Part shown: piece by piece, positions 8,025 to 17,018 of the stretch
How the letters are laid out: each line of letters begins with the position of its first letter
Numbering within the stretch: position 1 is the first letter of the stretch
From: G963556115 sp963667375
GTDB taxonomy: Bacteria; Planctomycetota; SZUA-567
DNA length: 64,000 nt
Assembly (NCBI GenBank): GCA_963667375.1
Contig: OY763323.1
Coordinates: 1,240,001 to 1,304,000 of the forward strand
Direction of reading: 5' to 3'
Program-made: the position numbers and the translations under genes
The notes under the pieces: model-generated
What the model was told of the DNA's origin: nothing
Databases searched by the model: none
What the model saw: only the letters and a program-made list of their open reading frames with translations

Positions 8025-9188
8025 TTAGAAGATGCAGAATTCTTTAAAATCATCATGTAATAACCAGTTTAAGAATTCGGTATCGGATTTCTCAACGGCG
8101 AAGAAGACGAAGCCGAATAACGGATACGAAGTAAAATCGATTTTGCGAATATCTTTAATATCGCTGAAGCGTTCGGCTAGAGCGGTATAATTGAAATCTT
8201 TAGCGGTTTTGACATATTGGCTAGAGAGCACGGACATGCCATAAAGTTTACCATTATTCTCTGCGCATATCTTCTGCCAGTCAGGTTTTTGTTTGCTGGC
8301 AAAATAAGAATAAGGATTTATACCGTACGCCCAGTAGCATAGGTCGGTACAGCACCAGCCGGCGAAACGTAATGGGTTTACCTCTATTGGCAGTATTTCT
8401 CCAGAAGCGGTTACGCGAACTTCGGCATGGAGGGCAAAACCTGGTAGTTCAATAATTGATTGCAGTTTGTGCAGAAAATCGGTAAATGGCTCGAGCCAGT
8501 CACTGATTATAGCGGTTGAACAGGTATAGAGGCGATCACTCATATCTGCGGTGTCACGAAAGATATGTTCAAAGATGTTGATTATTACCGGTTCGGAATT
8601 ATCATCAAAGTAGGCATCAATGGCAAATTCGCGACCTTCAATAATGCTTTCTACAATAAACCTGGAACTGTCTAAAACTGATTTTGGAAATACACCGTCT
8701 ATGAGTGCCATTTCATTTACCAGCTCAGACTGTACTTTGGTCAGCTCTGTCTGATTATTTATACGGTATACTCCGGCACTTAGAAAACCGACAGCAGGTT
8801 TGATGATAAATGGCGCGCCAAAATCTGAAAATTTATAGTTCAGCAGGTCGTTCAGACTCAGAGCCAGATAAGTGATTCCGGGGAATATGTCTTGGTATCT
8901 GTTGCGGAAAAGATGTTTGTTTTTGAAGAGTTCTATGCAATTACGTAAGCGGTGCTCAGAAGGGAGCATTTTATCAAGTAAAACCAGAGCATTTTCGGTG
9001 TTGGAAAAGATCCAGCGTCCGTCATCTGAGGATATTTTCTGAGCAGCTGCTTTTTCGGTAAGAAAAGCTGACTGATTATTAAATGAATAAGTGGATAAAA
9101 AATCATTCTGCATGATGTTCTCGCCACTGTCGCTGCTGATAAAGTCCTTTACCAGATCTGATATAAAGGGTTCGGTAAAAATAAACAT
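8025..9188 (-). CDS. ATP-grasp domain protein, substrate unknown
   Basis: Likely an ATP-dependent carboxylate-amine (or similar) ligase. Within 387 residues the ATP-grasp signs are in order: NKHLFRNRYQ (about 110-120), the lysine strand PFIIKPAVGFLSAGV (about 146-160), GREFAIDAYFD (about 205-215), then HAEVRVTASGEILPIEVNPLRFAG, which carries the metal-binding acidic and Asn residues (E-N-P type). About 130 C-terminal residues follow with no motif I recognise. The ATG has AAAGGAC upstream. The gene is monocistronic and flanked by hairpins. No carrier protein, peptide or partner enzyme is next to it, so the substrate cannot be inferred. Confidence 0.82.
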   Translation of the reverse strand: MFIFTEPFISDLVKDFISSDSGENIMQNDFLSTYSFNNQSAFLTEKAAAQKISSDDGRWIFSNTENALVLLDKMLPSEHRLRNCIELFKNKHLFRNRYQDIFPGITYLALSLNDLLNYKFSDFGAPFIIKPAVGFLSAGVYRINNQTELTKVQSELVNEMALIDGVFPKSVLDSSRFIVESIIEGREFAIDAYFDDNSEPVIINIFEHIFRDTADMSDRLYTCSTAIISDWLEPFTDFLHKLQSIIELPGFALHAEVRVTASGEILPIEVNPLRFAGWCCTDLCYWAYGINPYSYFASKQKPDWQKICAENNGKLYGMSVLSSQYVKTAKDFNYTALAERFSDIKDIRKIDFTSYPLFGFVFFAVEKSDTEFLNWLLHDDFKEFCIF

Positions 9189-9251
9189 GTGTTGTCCTTT
9201 GTTAAATGGTTTAATAATTAAATTATAATTAAAACACTGCCAAGGGCAATA

Positions 9252-9422
9252 ATGCTGCTTTGGAGAATATATGTGAATTCAGGTTTGGGTTCGGTTAATA
9301 ATATAAATTTGAATAGTGTGCTGCTTTCTATGATATGTATGATTGGTGATAGCAGAATTGAAGAATTTAAATATCATGTTTTGTCAGATTATGGGGGAAA
9401 AAAATATGATGAGATAAAGTGA
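9252..9422 (+). CDS. Possible small ORF (56 aa), unknown
   Basis: In the gap between two minus-strand genes, an ATG at 9252 preceded by AAGGG five bases upstream opens a 56-codon frame ending at TGA 9420-9422, right at the foot of a 10-bp hairpin. The C-terminal half (GDSRIEEFKYHVLSDYGGKK) looks like ordinary soluble protein composition. There is no homology I recognise, no promoter I would defend, and the N-terminal half is less convincing. Treat it as a candidate only. Confidence 0.28.
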   Translation: MLLWRIYVNSGLGSVNNINLNSVLLSMICMIGDSRIEEFKYHVLSDYGGKKYDEIK

Positions 9423-9453
9423 TACCAGAGAAAACATGGTTTACTCTGGTATC
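9421..9453 (-). terminator. Hairpin, possible terminator of the PH-like gene
   Basis: Perfect 10-bp inverted repeat GATACCAGAG (9421-9430) / CTCTGGTATC (9444-9453), 58 bases after the minus-strand stop at 9511. The following minus-strand sequence (ACTTTATCTC) is only weakly T-rich. Confidence 0.55.
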
Positions 9454-9510
9454 GGATTGTTGCCCGTATTTGTATCTGGTCATTGTTTGTGAGGTGTTAG
9501 TCCTGCTGCT

Positions 9511-10446
9511 TCAATTGGTTGAAGCACAGTTGGCGGCAACAAAATTTGAAGAATTGAAATAATTATCGATATTGCTTATTGTCTGTGACAGTCGCGTTAC
9601 TCCTTCTTCAGCACTATTGAGGTAAAAATCTAAAATATAACCTGACAGTTTGATGGTAAGAGACTTTATCTGCTGGCTGGCAACTATGTCTTCAAGGGTA
9701 AGGGCTGTGATATTCATCAGCGGAATATAAGTGAAGGTGTATGAGTAGCTGGAATCCTTGCCTTTTCTGACCTGCGTGCTACGATCAATAATAATAAGCT
9801 CTGTGGAGTTGACTAAGAAAACGGTGCTGGCATAACATTTTATCATTGAAATGCGGGAATAGAGTTTTTTCCAGAGACTAATTTTGAGCGGGGTCACAAA
9901 GTTGGGCTGATAAGCTATAAACTTGCTTTCCGGTTCTGTAATTTTCATTTCTCTGAGCAGATTATAATATAATATATCGATGTTTGCCGTTTTGAAATTT
10001 ATTTCCTGAAGCGTAAGTTCAAAATTATCACGATATTGAAGCCGGCGGAGCAGGGTCAGAAATCTGGTTATTATCTCGTGTGAAACGGTATTGTATTTAA
10101 TAGTAATATCGTTATCACCGGTATAAAAGATTAGTCTTCCGGAGAGTAACGTTTCAGTTACGGTAATATATTTGATGTCGTTCAGTTCTATCCAGCGTTC
10201 TTTCACAGAATCATTACAGCGCTGTAAAATCAGGATTTTCCCAGTGAAAATTCCTATGACCATATCATAAAGGTGCATGTCAGGGTTGGCCTTACGCCGT
10301 TCTATGCCGCGTGGAATTTTGAAGAGCATGTGGGCTGAGGCGGTAAGTTCGGCATAAGCAGCAAAGAGCGGGGGGAGTTTGTGTTTGTCCTTGATTTCAA
10401 GGATCCAGGGGCCGAATGAATCAAATTCAAAGGTGCGCTTAATCAT
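9511..10446 (-). CDS. Unknown protein with two PH-like segments, coupled to marR
   Basis: I do not recognise a named family for these 311 residues. Two stretches have the strand-rich pattern of bacterial PH-like domains. One is near residues 60-140 (GIFTGKILILQ, ERWIELNDIKYITVTETL, GRLIFYTGDNDITIKY, then a helix ITRFLTLLRRL). A second is near 205-295 (TVFLVNSTELIIIDRST, TFTYIPLMNITALTLEDI, SLTIKLSGYILDFYL, then a helix). There is no signal peptide or membrane helix. Its ATG overlaps the marR stop in ATGATTAA (8 bases), so the two are translated together and should share the marR promoter and its control. Confidence 0.72.
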   Translation of the reverse strand: MIKRTFEFDSFGPWILEIKDKHKLPPLFAAYAELTASAHMLFKIPRGIERRKANPDMHLYDMVIGIFTGKILILQRCNDSVKERWIELNDIKYITVTETLLSGRLIFYTGDNDITIKYNTVSHEIITRFLTLLRRLQYRDNFELTLQEINFKTANIDILYYNLLREMKITEPESKFIAYQPNFVTPLKISLWKKLYSRISMIKCYASTVFLVNSTELIIIDRSTQVRKGKDSSYSYTFTYIPLMNITALTLEDIVASQQIKSLTIKLSGYILDFYLNSAEEGVTRLSQTISNIDNYFNSSNFVAANCASTN

Positions 10447-10906
10447 GGTGTTGGTCTCCGGTGAGATCTAGATAGCCCATAAGAATAGTCAGCCCTTCTG
10501 CGATTTTTTTAAAGTCGTGTTCGGGCATCGCGGCAAAGAGTTTCTGATATTTTACGGCATCTGAAGCGTCTTTCATTTCAAGTACTTTCAGTGCAGTTTC
10601 GGTAACTGATACGGTGTAGCGGCGGGGATCATTTTGCGCATAGGTTTTTGCCAGCAGATTCTGTTCAACAAGAGAACTTATTATGGTTGTAAGACTGCCC
10701 TTGGGCATATCAAGAATCCGGCTGAGATCGGCAGGCGAGATGTTTTCAAGTATTTTAACCCCATTTATAACCTTAATCTGATTGCCGTTGAGATTGTATC
10801 CCGCTTCACGGTAACGGTGTACAATATGATTCAGATTCTTGATAAAGCATGGCATGGCGCGATTTATCAAGCTGCAAACCTGTTGGCCTCTTGTAATATT
10901 GGACAT
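10439..10906 (-). CDS. MarR-family transcriptional regulator
   Basis: Dimeric winged-helix DNA-binding protein, normally a repressor released by a small ligand. The 155-residue length and layout fit MarR: an N-terminal dimer helix, a helix-turn-helix near residues 55-82 (SPADLSRILDMPKGSLTTII), and a wing at NDPRRYTVSVTETA matching the family's DRR-x5-LT-x-G region. The ATG is preceded by GGAG. Immediately upstream lies a perfect 34-bp palindrome overlapping the promoter, so autorepression is likely. It forms an operon with the overlapping PH-like gene. Inducer and other targets are unknown. Confidence 0.9.
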   Translation of the reverse strand: MSNITRGQQVCSLINRAMPCFIKNLNHIVHRYREAGYNLNGNQIKVINGVKILENISPADLSRILDMPKGSLTTIISSLVEQNLLAKTYAQNDPRRYTVSVTETALKVLEMKDASDAVKYQKLFAAMPEHDFKKIAEGLTILMGYLDLTGDQHHD

Positions 10907-10916
10907 CAGTATCTCC

Positions 10917-10950
10917 GTTATAATGAGTAAGAATTCTTACTCATTATAAC
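10917..10950. promoter_or_regulatory. Perfect 34-bp palindrome, probable MarR operator
   Basis: The left half, 10917-10933, is the exact reverse complement of the right half, 10934-10950, centred on GAATTC. It starts 11 bases upstream of the marR ATG and contains the promoter -10 box. This is the expected place for an autoregulatory MarR site. Confidence 0.8.
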
Positions 10951-10970
10951 ATTGAAATTTGCTTAGTCAA
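10943..10970 (-). promoter_or_regulatory. Promoter of the marR operon
   Basis: Minus-strand TTGACT (10970-10965), 16-base spacer, TATAAT (10948-10943): a near-consensus sigma70 promoter. The -10 lies inside the right arm of the palindrome. Confidence 0.78.
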
Positions 10971-11273
10971 ATTATTAGTTGTAATTTTCTTATGCTATTT
11001 TATAGCAGGATTTTATTTATTAGCATGAAATCATTAGTCGCTGAAGTAAAAATAAATTTGATTAAGAAGTTAATAAAAAGTATATGAAGGTTAATATTGA
11101 AGTACAGGATATTTTTAAATGATTAATTACTCAGGAAGATCGAGATTTTCAAGAGTAATTATTGATTTAATCATTGTTCTATTCTCTCTATTTATGCTTT
11201 GCTATTAGTAAGAATATTGACTAAAATAAGTAGATTACAACTATTTTGCTTTTCAAGATCAAAGGAAGATAAA
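10971..11273. other. AT-rich intergenic region with an imperfect inverted repeat
   Basis: Spacer before the AsmA-like gene. AATTACTC (11125-11132) and GAGTAATT (11153-11160) form an 8-bp inverted repeat around a 20-base loop. No T tract follows and no function is evident. Confidence 0.35.
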
Positions 11274-14200
11274 ATGGAAGAACCAGATATAAAAATTGAA
11301 TCCGAACCGGCAAAAAACAGGTCAAAGAAGTCTTCAGGAATCAAGGTATTACTGATCATTGTCGGATTACTGGTTGTTATTACTGGCGGGGGCGTGTTTT
11401 ATATACGCAGTGTCTATAATGAGGATGCACTCAAATCGCTCTGTGAAAAAGAGGTATCGGGGGCGTTGGGTGGAGAGTGTAAAATAGGAAGTCTCAACTG
11501 GTCATTGCTGGGAAGTGCTGAGCTGGGAGATGTTTCAATAACGCTTAATTCAAATTCAGCCAATAAATCTCAGATAATCAAAATAAACCGTTTGAAGGTT
11601 GATATCGAAATCTGGAAGTCACTGATTAGTTTCCAGCCGGTAGCTGCGCTGTTGATTGATGGAGGTAATATCAATATTGAAAGAGTGTTGACTGCTGCGA
11701 ATGAGAGGCAGGCAGCGGCTGGTAAAATAGAAACTGCTGCAGATTTAAATCTGAATTCAGTAAAAACGGTGAGTTCTGAGCCTTTCTCAACCAATGTCAA
11801 GAATGTTATTGCATCTTTTGTGGAACTCCCATGGAAGGAGTGGGTTGCTGGTTTTAATTGGAAGATTGCTGATGCTGATCTGCGGATAAATGATCTGGCA
11901 GTAAATGTTCACGATACCAGCAAACTGCTGCAGGATATGAATTTCACCGTTAATTTTGCTGCGCATCTGCAGAAAACCGGGGTTAATATGGATCTTGATA
12001 TTACTCAAAAGACTCCAGATGTGAGTGTTGGCGGGGTAAAACTCAAGGGGAATGTGGTATTTGACTGGGAGGCAGCGGCTAGGCGTAAGGATAAGCCACT
12101 GGCATTTATTGGCGCTACCGACTTTAATTTGCAATTTGATAACCTCGATATCGGTTATATCGGGCGGTATTATATTCAAACACCAGAGCAGTCCGTGCGT
12201 CTGGGTAGACCGTTATCAGGGTTTGTAAGTATTAAGGCTGAAAATCCTGCGGCGGTAAATTTTGCGGTTGATCTCTCGTCTCCTGAAATATTGCAGTTTT
12301 ATGATAATGGAAAGATTGTCGCCGGCGGAGGAGCCGGTCTGAGCTTCAAGCTCAAAGCACAGGCGGATATCAGTGGAGAGTGGTCAAATATAAAAGATGG
12401 GGCGATTGATATCGTCTGCAGTAATTCTGAGACCAAAGCGGCGATGGTTACACTTAATACACAATTATTCGGTTCTTTTGGTGATGAGGTTGTAGTCAGC
12501 ATTCAGAGTAATACCGCCACCGGCGAGTTTTCCCGCAGCGCTCTTGGAAGAATGGCAGAAATGCAGAATATGCTGCGCGGGGATCTGATTTTCGGAAGCG
12601 AATTTACCTGGAAGCGTGATGCTGACTGGAAGTATGCTGTAAACTTGAGATCGCAGAATCTGGTGGTAAAAAATGATTCTGTCTCGGTACCGGCACCATT
12701 GACCTTGATGGTGGACGGTATTATAAAGCCTGAGTCGGCATTTATTCCACAGCAGCTGACTCTCAAAGCAAAATTCAATGCGCCGGGGATTACAGCCAGT
12801 ACCCTGGGGGCTGATGGGCTAACCTTGCCGCTGGATAGCGCCAGCCTTGCTCTGCAGGGCAAGGCAGAGGCTAATATTAATATGCCGGAAGTATTCAAAG
12901 CGTTTGCCGCACCACTTAACAAATTTGGTCTTAAGAGTATAGATGAGGTGCTGACTGCCCAGTTGCAGGTTGATAATAACAGGGCTTTGAATATTACCAC
13001 TTCACTAACCAATACCCGTAAGCAGTATGAACCATGTGAAATGCGTATTGTGTTTACACCCAAGGCAGATAATAAGTTTGAGGGTAGTTTTGACTTGACC
13101 GCTGAAAAGAAGGCGGTGCAGGTGAAAGCGAATGTTGAGGGTGTAACCGGAGCTGATGGTAAAACAGATTTGACTTTTACAAAGCAGTTTGCGCTGCGGG
13201 TCGGAGCGGGCATGAACCTGCTGCGCCGTATTGAAAATCTTATTCCGGGATTGAAGGTGGCACAATATCCCGTGGCTGGCATTTTGCGCGGCAGTTCCAA
13301 GGGTCGGGCTGTGATCGCGGGTAATAAAATTTCACTGGCGGTAAGTAATGCCATACTGATTGAAAATATGACATTTACCACCGACTCCGGAAGAAAGTTT
13401 GTTGATAAGAAATCAAGTGTCAATTGTAGCTTCAGTATGGCTGATCTGCTCGGTGAGCAGATTTTGAATCTGAATAATTTCAATATAACAGGTGATACTG
13501 CAAATGTTGAAATCAAGGTGGATAGACTAGGTTTGAAAGAGTTGAGTACAAATCTTCTGGCTGGACTTGATCAGATGAAAGGTCTTAAAGCGGTAATAAA
13601 ATTGGGTGAGAAGACATTCAGCAATCTATATGCGGTTTTAGGAGATTCTGTGCCGCCGGCACTTAAAACTGGGAAAAGCCTGCAGCTTGAAATTACTTCC
13701 CGTGATGACGGTAGTATAAATCTTAAAAATTTGAACATTAACAGTACCGGTCTTGTCGCTTCGGTGACAGATCTGGTTGTTAATCCCGGTAAGATAATAG
13801 CGGCGCTGCAGTCTGATGATATAAAGTCTCTGACCGGTGGTTTGTCACCGTTTAAAGTTTCCGTTAAAGCGAACAGCAATTTCTGGAGTGGTATAAAGCT
13901 GGGTGCCGGGCTTAATTTCAGTGGAAATGCCGAGCTGGAAACAGCATTTGATCCTGCAAAAGACCGTCTGACTATGAGCAGGCTTATTCTGGCAGGTGAT
14001 ACCAGTAATCAGTCATTTATCAGCAGACTGAGCGCTGCGGTTATTGTTGATAATATCAGTAAGATAATTGCAACACCGACTTTGCCGCTTATTCTGGAAT
14101 CACTCCCGCAAGGAATTAATATTCCGGTGGTTACTGTCTCTGTGCCACGTCTGTCAGAATATCTTCGCAGCACCGGTGGAAGTGTAAATCTTAAAGGGAA

Positions 14201-15674
14201 TGAATTGGAGCTGAACAAGGTTCGGCTGCTAAAGAGCAAGGAAGAGAATACGCTTCAGCTGGTGGGTAATATTTCTTCATCCGGTCTGGAAGTTGATAAT
14301 ATGCTGATCTATAAGGGTAATACCACTTTCAATAATCTGATAAAACTTGAGAATAGTGATTTTGCTCTTACCGGAGAATTAAATCTGAGCGCAGCTCAGC
14401 TATATTTTAAAGCTGTGCCGTATGTGTACAGCAAGGGATTGAATGAGAAGACCAGACTGTACTATAAATTATCGGGTAATCAAAATGGTGATCTCAGTGT
14501 GGCAAGGGCTGGTATAAGCGGGGGACCATTTCAGTTTGATCTGCAGGATTTGAAGTTTGCAAAACTGCCAGCGGATAAATTCAGGTTCAGTCTGCCGGTT
14601 TTCAAGGTTATGTCTCCAATAGCTTTGACGGTAAAAAATGTTGTTGCTGATCCTGACAAGAATATTGTAACAGCTGATATTAATACTTCACGCATTGATC
14701 TGAAAACCTTGAATTCCAGTCTGGATACTGGATTGCCGTCAACATTGAGCGGCAATATCGGGGCGATAAATATTATCTTTGCGGATAAGTATTCGACAGT
14801 GTTCTCCGGAAAAGATCAGCGTCTTGCTTCTGGCAGTAAATTAGCAGCAGAGCCGTCTTCTGTAACTTTGACTTCAACCAAGCAGCCATCTGTAAGTATG
14901 ACGGTGGATGTCGGTAAAATATCGGGAAATACCAGTGACGGCAAAATTACGGTGGCAAGTATGGCGATAACCTCTCCTACGGGATTTTCTGATGCGACTC
15001 CGTTAAAGGTCGGTACCATTGAGTCTCAACTTGATCTCGATGAATTAGCTCAAGGGCGAAAGGTAATTACGGAGTCGATAGTAAGCAGCTTCAATGCGAT
15101 TTATGAGATTAAGCTCAAAGAAAACAATATTACAGCGTTGCAGAGGAACATGGATATTCTATTGCCATCACCAACTGCCTCACAAGAAAGCTCGGCGAAT
15201 ACTTCTGATAATAGTGTCGTTAATGCTAATAGTAATGCTGCAGCCAGCAGTAAAGATGCTGCAAGTAATAGTGTGGTCATCAAAGATCTTTATCTGAACA
15301 ACGGGGTGGTCGCTATTAAATCCAAGCTAATTAATACCAGTGTTAAGATACCGCAAACCCATGTGGAGAATATAGGCGGTTCGAATCCACGGGTTGCATT
15401 TACTACGATTCTGAATGTCTTGTTCAGAAGTATTGGTGGAGCTGCTGTCTCTATTCTGGATAATACTGCGGGTACAGCAGTCAAATCGGTGACTAATATC
15501 CTCGGCAATGCGCTGACAAATAAAGATAAATCAGGAAACGAAGCGGGCAGTAATGAAAGCAGCGGGGATTCGGTCAAGAATTTACTCAATAATGTATTTG
15601 ATAGCGGTAAAAGTGATTCTACAGATAACAGTTCCGGCAAGAGCAGTAATCCGCTGGAAGGTTTGTTCAAGTAA
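11274..15674 (+). CDS. Giant AsmA/TamB-like envelope protein
   Basis: 1466 residues, probably anchored in the inner membrane with a long periplasmic part that bridges or supplies lipid to the outer membrane, as known for the AsmA family. A charged N-terminal tail of about 22 residues is followed by one membrane helix (24-44, VLLIIVGLLVVITGGGVFYI), then more than 1300 residues of repetitive beta-strand sequence rich in Asn, Ser, Leu and Val. The first block (ALKSLCEKEVSGALGGECKIGSLNWSLLGSAELGDVSI) is typical of the AsmA start. The C-terminus is a low-complexity Ser/Asn/Lys stretch ending PLEGLFK. I start at the ATG at 11274, which has AAAGGAAG upstream; a longer frame from 11199 lacks a ribosome site. 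It is single-gene and has its own terminator. Confidence 0.85.
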   Translation: MEEPDIKIESEPAKNRSKKSSGIKVLLIIVGLLVVITGGGVFYIRSVYNEDALKSLCEKEVSGALGGECKIGSLNWSLLGSAELGDVSITLNSNSANKSQIIKINRLKVDIEIWKSLISFQPVAALLIDGGNINIERVLTAANERQAAAGKIETAADLNLNSVKTVSSEPFSTNVKNVIASFVELPWKEWVAGFNWKIADADLRINDLAVNVHDTSKLLQDMNFTVNFAAHLQKTGVNMDLDITQKTPDVSVGGVKLKGNVVFDWEAAARRKDKPLAFIGATDFNLQFDNLDIGYIGRYYIQTPEQSVRLGRPLSGFVSIKAENPAAVNFAVDLSSPEILQFYDNGKIVAGGGAGLSFKLKAQADISGEWSNIKDGAIDIVCSNSETKAAMVTLNTQLFGSFGDEVVVSIQSNTATGEFSRSALGRMAEMQNMLRGDLIFGSEFTWKRDADWKYAVNLRSQNLVVKNDSVSVPAPLTLMVDGIIKPESAFIPQQLTLKAKFNAPGITASTLGADGLTLPLDSASLALQGKAEANINMPEVFKAFAAPLNKFGLKSIDEVLTAQLQVDNNRALNITTSLTNTRKQYEPCEMRIVFTPKADNKFEGSFDLTAEKKAVQVKANVEGVTGADGKTDLTFTKQFALRVGAGMNLLRRIENLIPGLKVAQYPVAGILRGSSKGRAVIAGNKISLAVSNAILIENMTFTTDSGRKFVDKKSSVNCSFSMADLLGEQILNLNNFNITGDTANVEIKVDRLGLKELSTNLLAGLDQMKGLKAVIKLGEKTFSNLYAVLGDSVPPALKTGKSLQLEITSRDDGSINLKNLNINSTGLVASVTDLVVNPGKIIAALQSDDIKSLTGGLSPFKVSVKANSNFWSGIKLGAGLNFSGNAELETAFDPAKDRLTMSRLILAGDTSNQSFISRLSAAVIVDNISKIIATPTLPLILESLPQGINIPVVTVSVPRLSEYLRSTGGSVNLKGNELELNKVRLLKSKEENTLQLVGNISSSGLEVDNMLIYKGNTTFNNLIKLENSDFALTGELNLSAAQLYFKAVPYVYSKGLNEKTRLYYKLSGNQNGDLSVARAGISGGPFQFDLQDLKFAKLPADKFRFSLPVFKVMSPIALTVKNVVADPDKNIVTADINTSRIDLKTLNSSLDTGLPSTLSGNIGAINIIFADKYSTVFSGKDQRLASGSKLAAEPSSVTLTSTKQPSVSMTVDVGKISGNTSDGKITVASMAITSPTGFSDATPLKVGTIESQLDLDELAQGRKVITESIVSSFNAIYEIKLKENNITALQRNMDILLPSPTASQESSANTSDNSVVNANSNAAASSKDAASNSVVIKDLYLNNGVVAIKSKLINTSVKIPQTHVENIGGSNPRVAFTTILNVLFRSIGGAAVSILDNTAGTAVKSVTNILGNALTNKDKSGNEAGSNESSGDSVKNLLNNVFDSGKSDSTDNSSGKSSNPLEGLFK

Positions 15675-15694
15675 GAAAAATTTATATATGTTTT

Positions 15695-15729
15695 AAACAC
15701 GGCTGATACTTTGGGTATCAGCCGTGTTT
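15695..15729. terminator. Long hairpin between convergent genes
   Basis: 15-bp stem AAACACGGCTGATAC (15695-15709) / GTATCAGCCGTGTTT (15715-15729) with a 5-base loop, 20 bases past the AsmA-like stop. The A/T-rich foot can serve both strands. Confidence 0.82.
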
Positions 15730-15792
15730 AAAATATTTGAATTAATAAGCATATAACTTTTAATAATAATAATAAATTGTGAACACAGTTAA

Positions 15793-16797
15793 TTAGGGGC
15801 GTGAATCGAGTGTGTAGGTTCTGCGTTCATACACAGTGCAGCTGCAGCCATTTTCAATAGCGGCTTTTTTGGCTATTTTTTTCAGATTTGCGGCGGCTTT
15901 GGCTATTTCTGCAATATGTGGCTTATACTCAAAATTGTTGTGGCATATAACCGAAAGATTGAGTGTGGTGATTGGTACAAGCTGTAGCATCCCTTCACGG
16001 TTTTTGGCTTCGTAGACGCCATTTTTTATATGTTCTTTTTTGAAGTAAGCTTTTATCTGCTCATCAAAGTCCATGCATATTTTATTCAGCTCTAAATTTT
16101 TAAGCTCTTCGGTAGTTACGATAATATAGTCATCGCCACCAATATGACCGACAAAAGCATTGGATGAGATACAGCATTGATGCTGTTGAAGTATTTGAGC
16201 CACTAATTTTATTACTTCATCTCCTTCATTGAAACCATAAGTATCATTATATTCCTTGAAATTGCTTAGGTCAGCATATATTATATAATATATATCTTTT
16301 CCGAGGGCATCAGTTATACAGTGATTGATTCTTTTGTTTCCGGGAAGTCCTGTCAGCGGGTTGGCGTTTTTTGCCATTTCTATTTCGAGCTGGCTGGAAC
16401 GTAAGAGCAGGCTCTTTATCTCAATGCATCCGAGATAGGAGCCATTTGAATCAACGAGAATTACAGGATCATAAATGTGTTCGTCTTCTCTGTGCATTGC
16501 GGATGAGGCAATTTCAGGGATAGATTTACTGTCGCTTACGACCAGAAAATCTTTCTTGGCGATATTCATTGCCGGGCGTTTCTGGTGCAATGAATAGCCG
16601 AAGGCGCCGCTGGTTGCCAGCATAAATTCCGTGCGGGTGATAAGGCCGACAGGAGTTGTTCCTTTAAGAAGAACAATATAAAGGCACTTATGATTGTGCG
16701 CGAACATTGAATATACCTGTTCACATTTTGTGTTTATGTCATGCAGTATAGGAGGATTATTTATGAGGTTGAATATTCCTGTCTTTTCTGTACTCAT
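15793..16797 (-). CDS. CBS-pair GGDEF protein (probable diguanylate cyclase)
   Basis: Cytoplasmic signalling protein of 334 residues that would make the second messenger c-di-GMP. Residues about 15-135 form a CBS pair (VLLKGTTPVGLITRTEF; DPVILVDSNGSYLGCIEI), a ligand-binding sensor often for adenine nucleotides. Residues 145-325 form a GGDEF domain with NPLTGLPGN (146-154), the substrate/metal segment DLSNFKEYNDTYGFNEGD (176-193), and the active-site loop as GGDDY (220-224), a variant of GGDEF seen in CBS-linked members. The RxxD inhibitory site before the loop is absent, so product inhibition is not expected. There is no membrane segment. Confidence 0.85.
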   Translation of the reverse strand: MSTEKTGIFNLINNPPILHDINTKCEQVYSMFAHNHKCLYIVLLKGTTPVGLITRTEFMLATSGAFGYSLHQKRPAMNIAKKDFLVVSDSKSIPEIASSAMHREDEHIYDPVILVDSNGSYLGCIEIKSLLLRSSQLEIEMAKNANPLTGLPGNKRINHCITDALGKDIYYIIYADLSNFKEYNDTYGFNEGDEVIKLVAQILQQHQCCISSNAFVGHIGGDDYIIVTTEELKNLELNKICMDFDEQIKAYFKKEHIKNGVYEAKNREGMLQLVPITTLNLSVICHNNFEYKPHIAEIAKAAANLKKIAKKAAIENGCSCTVYERRTYTLDSRP

Positions 16798-17018
16798 GAT
16801 TTAGGTTCCTGAAGGATATGTCGATAAACGTAATATACTTATTATATTATGTATATCAAGGTGATAATGTTATATTTCACCATGAAATTAATAATCTTTA
16901 TATTATTTATTAGTTTATTTGCTCATTGTTAGTTCGCGGTTAATTTTGTATTTTGCGCGCATACGCATGTTTTACTAATGTTTTGCGTTGGTTCTCTGAC
17001 TTATAAATGGGGTTTGTA

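Noticed and set aside
12503..13516. 337-codon open frame on the minus strand
   Set aside because: It lies wholly inside the AsmA-like gene and has no ribosome site. Its Ser/Leu/Arg-rich translation is typical of an antisense shadow.
15380..15395. tRNA T-loop-like string GGTTCGAATCC
   Set aside because: It lies within the AsmA-like coding frame. The flanking bases do not form a T stem, and no acceptor or anticodon arm is present.
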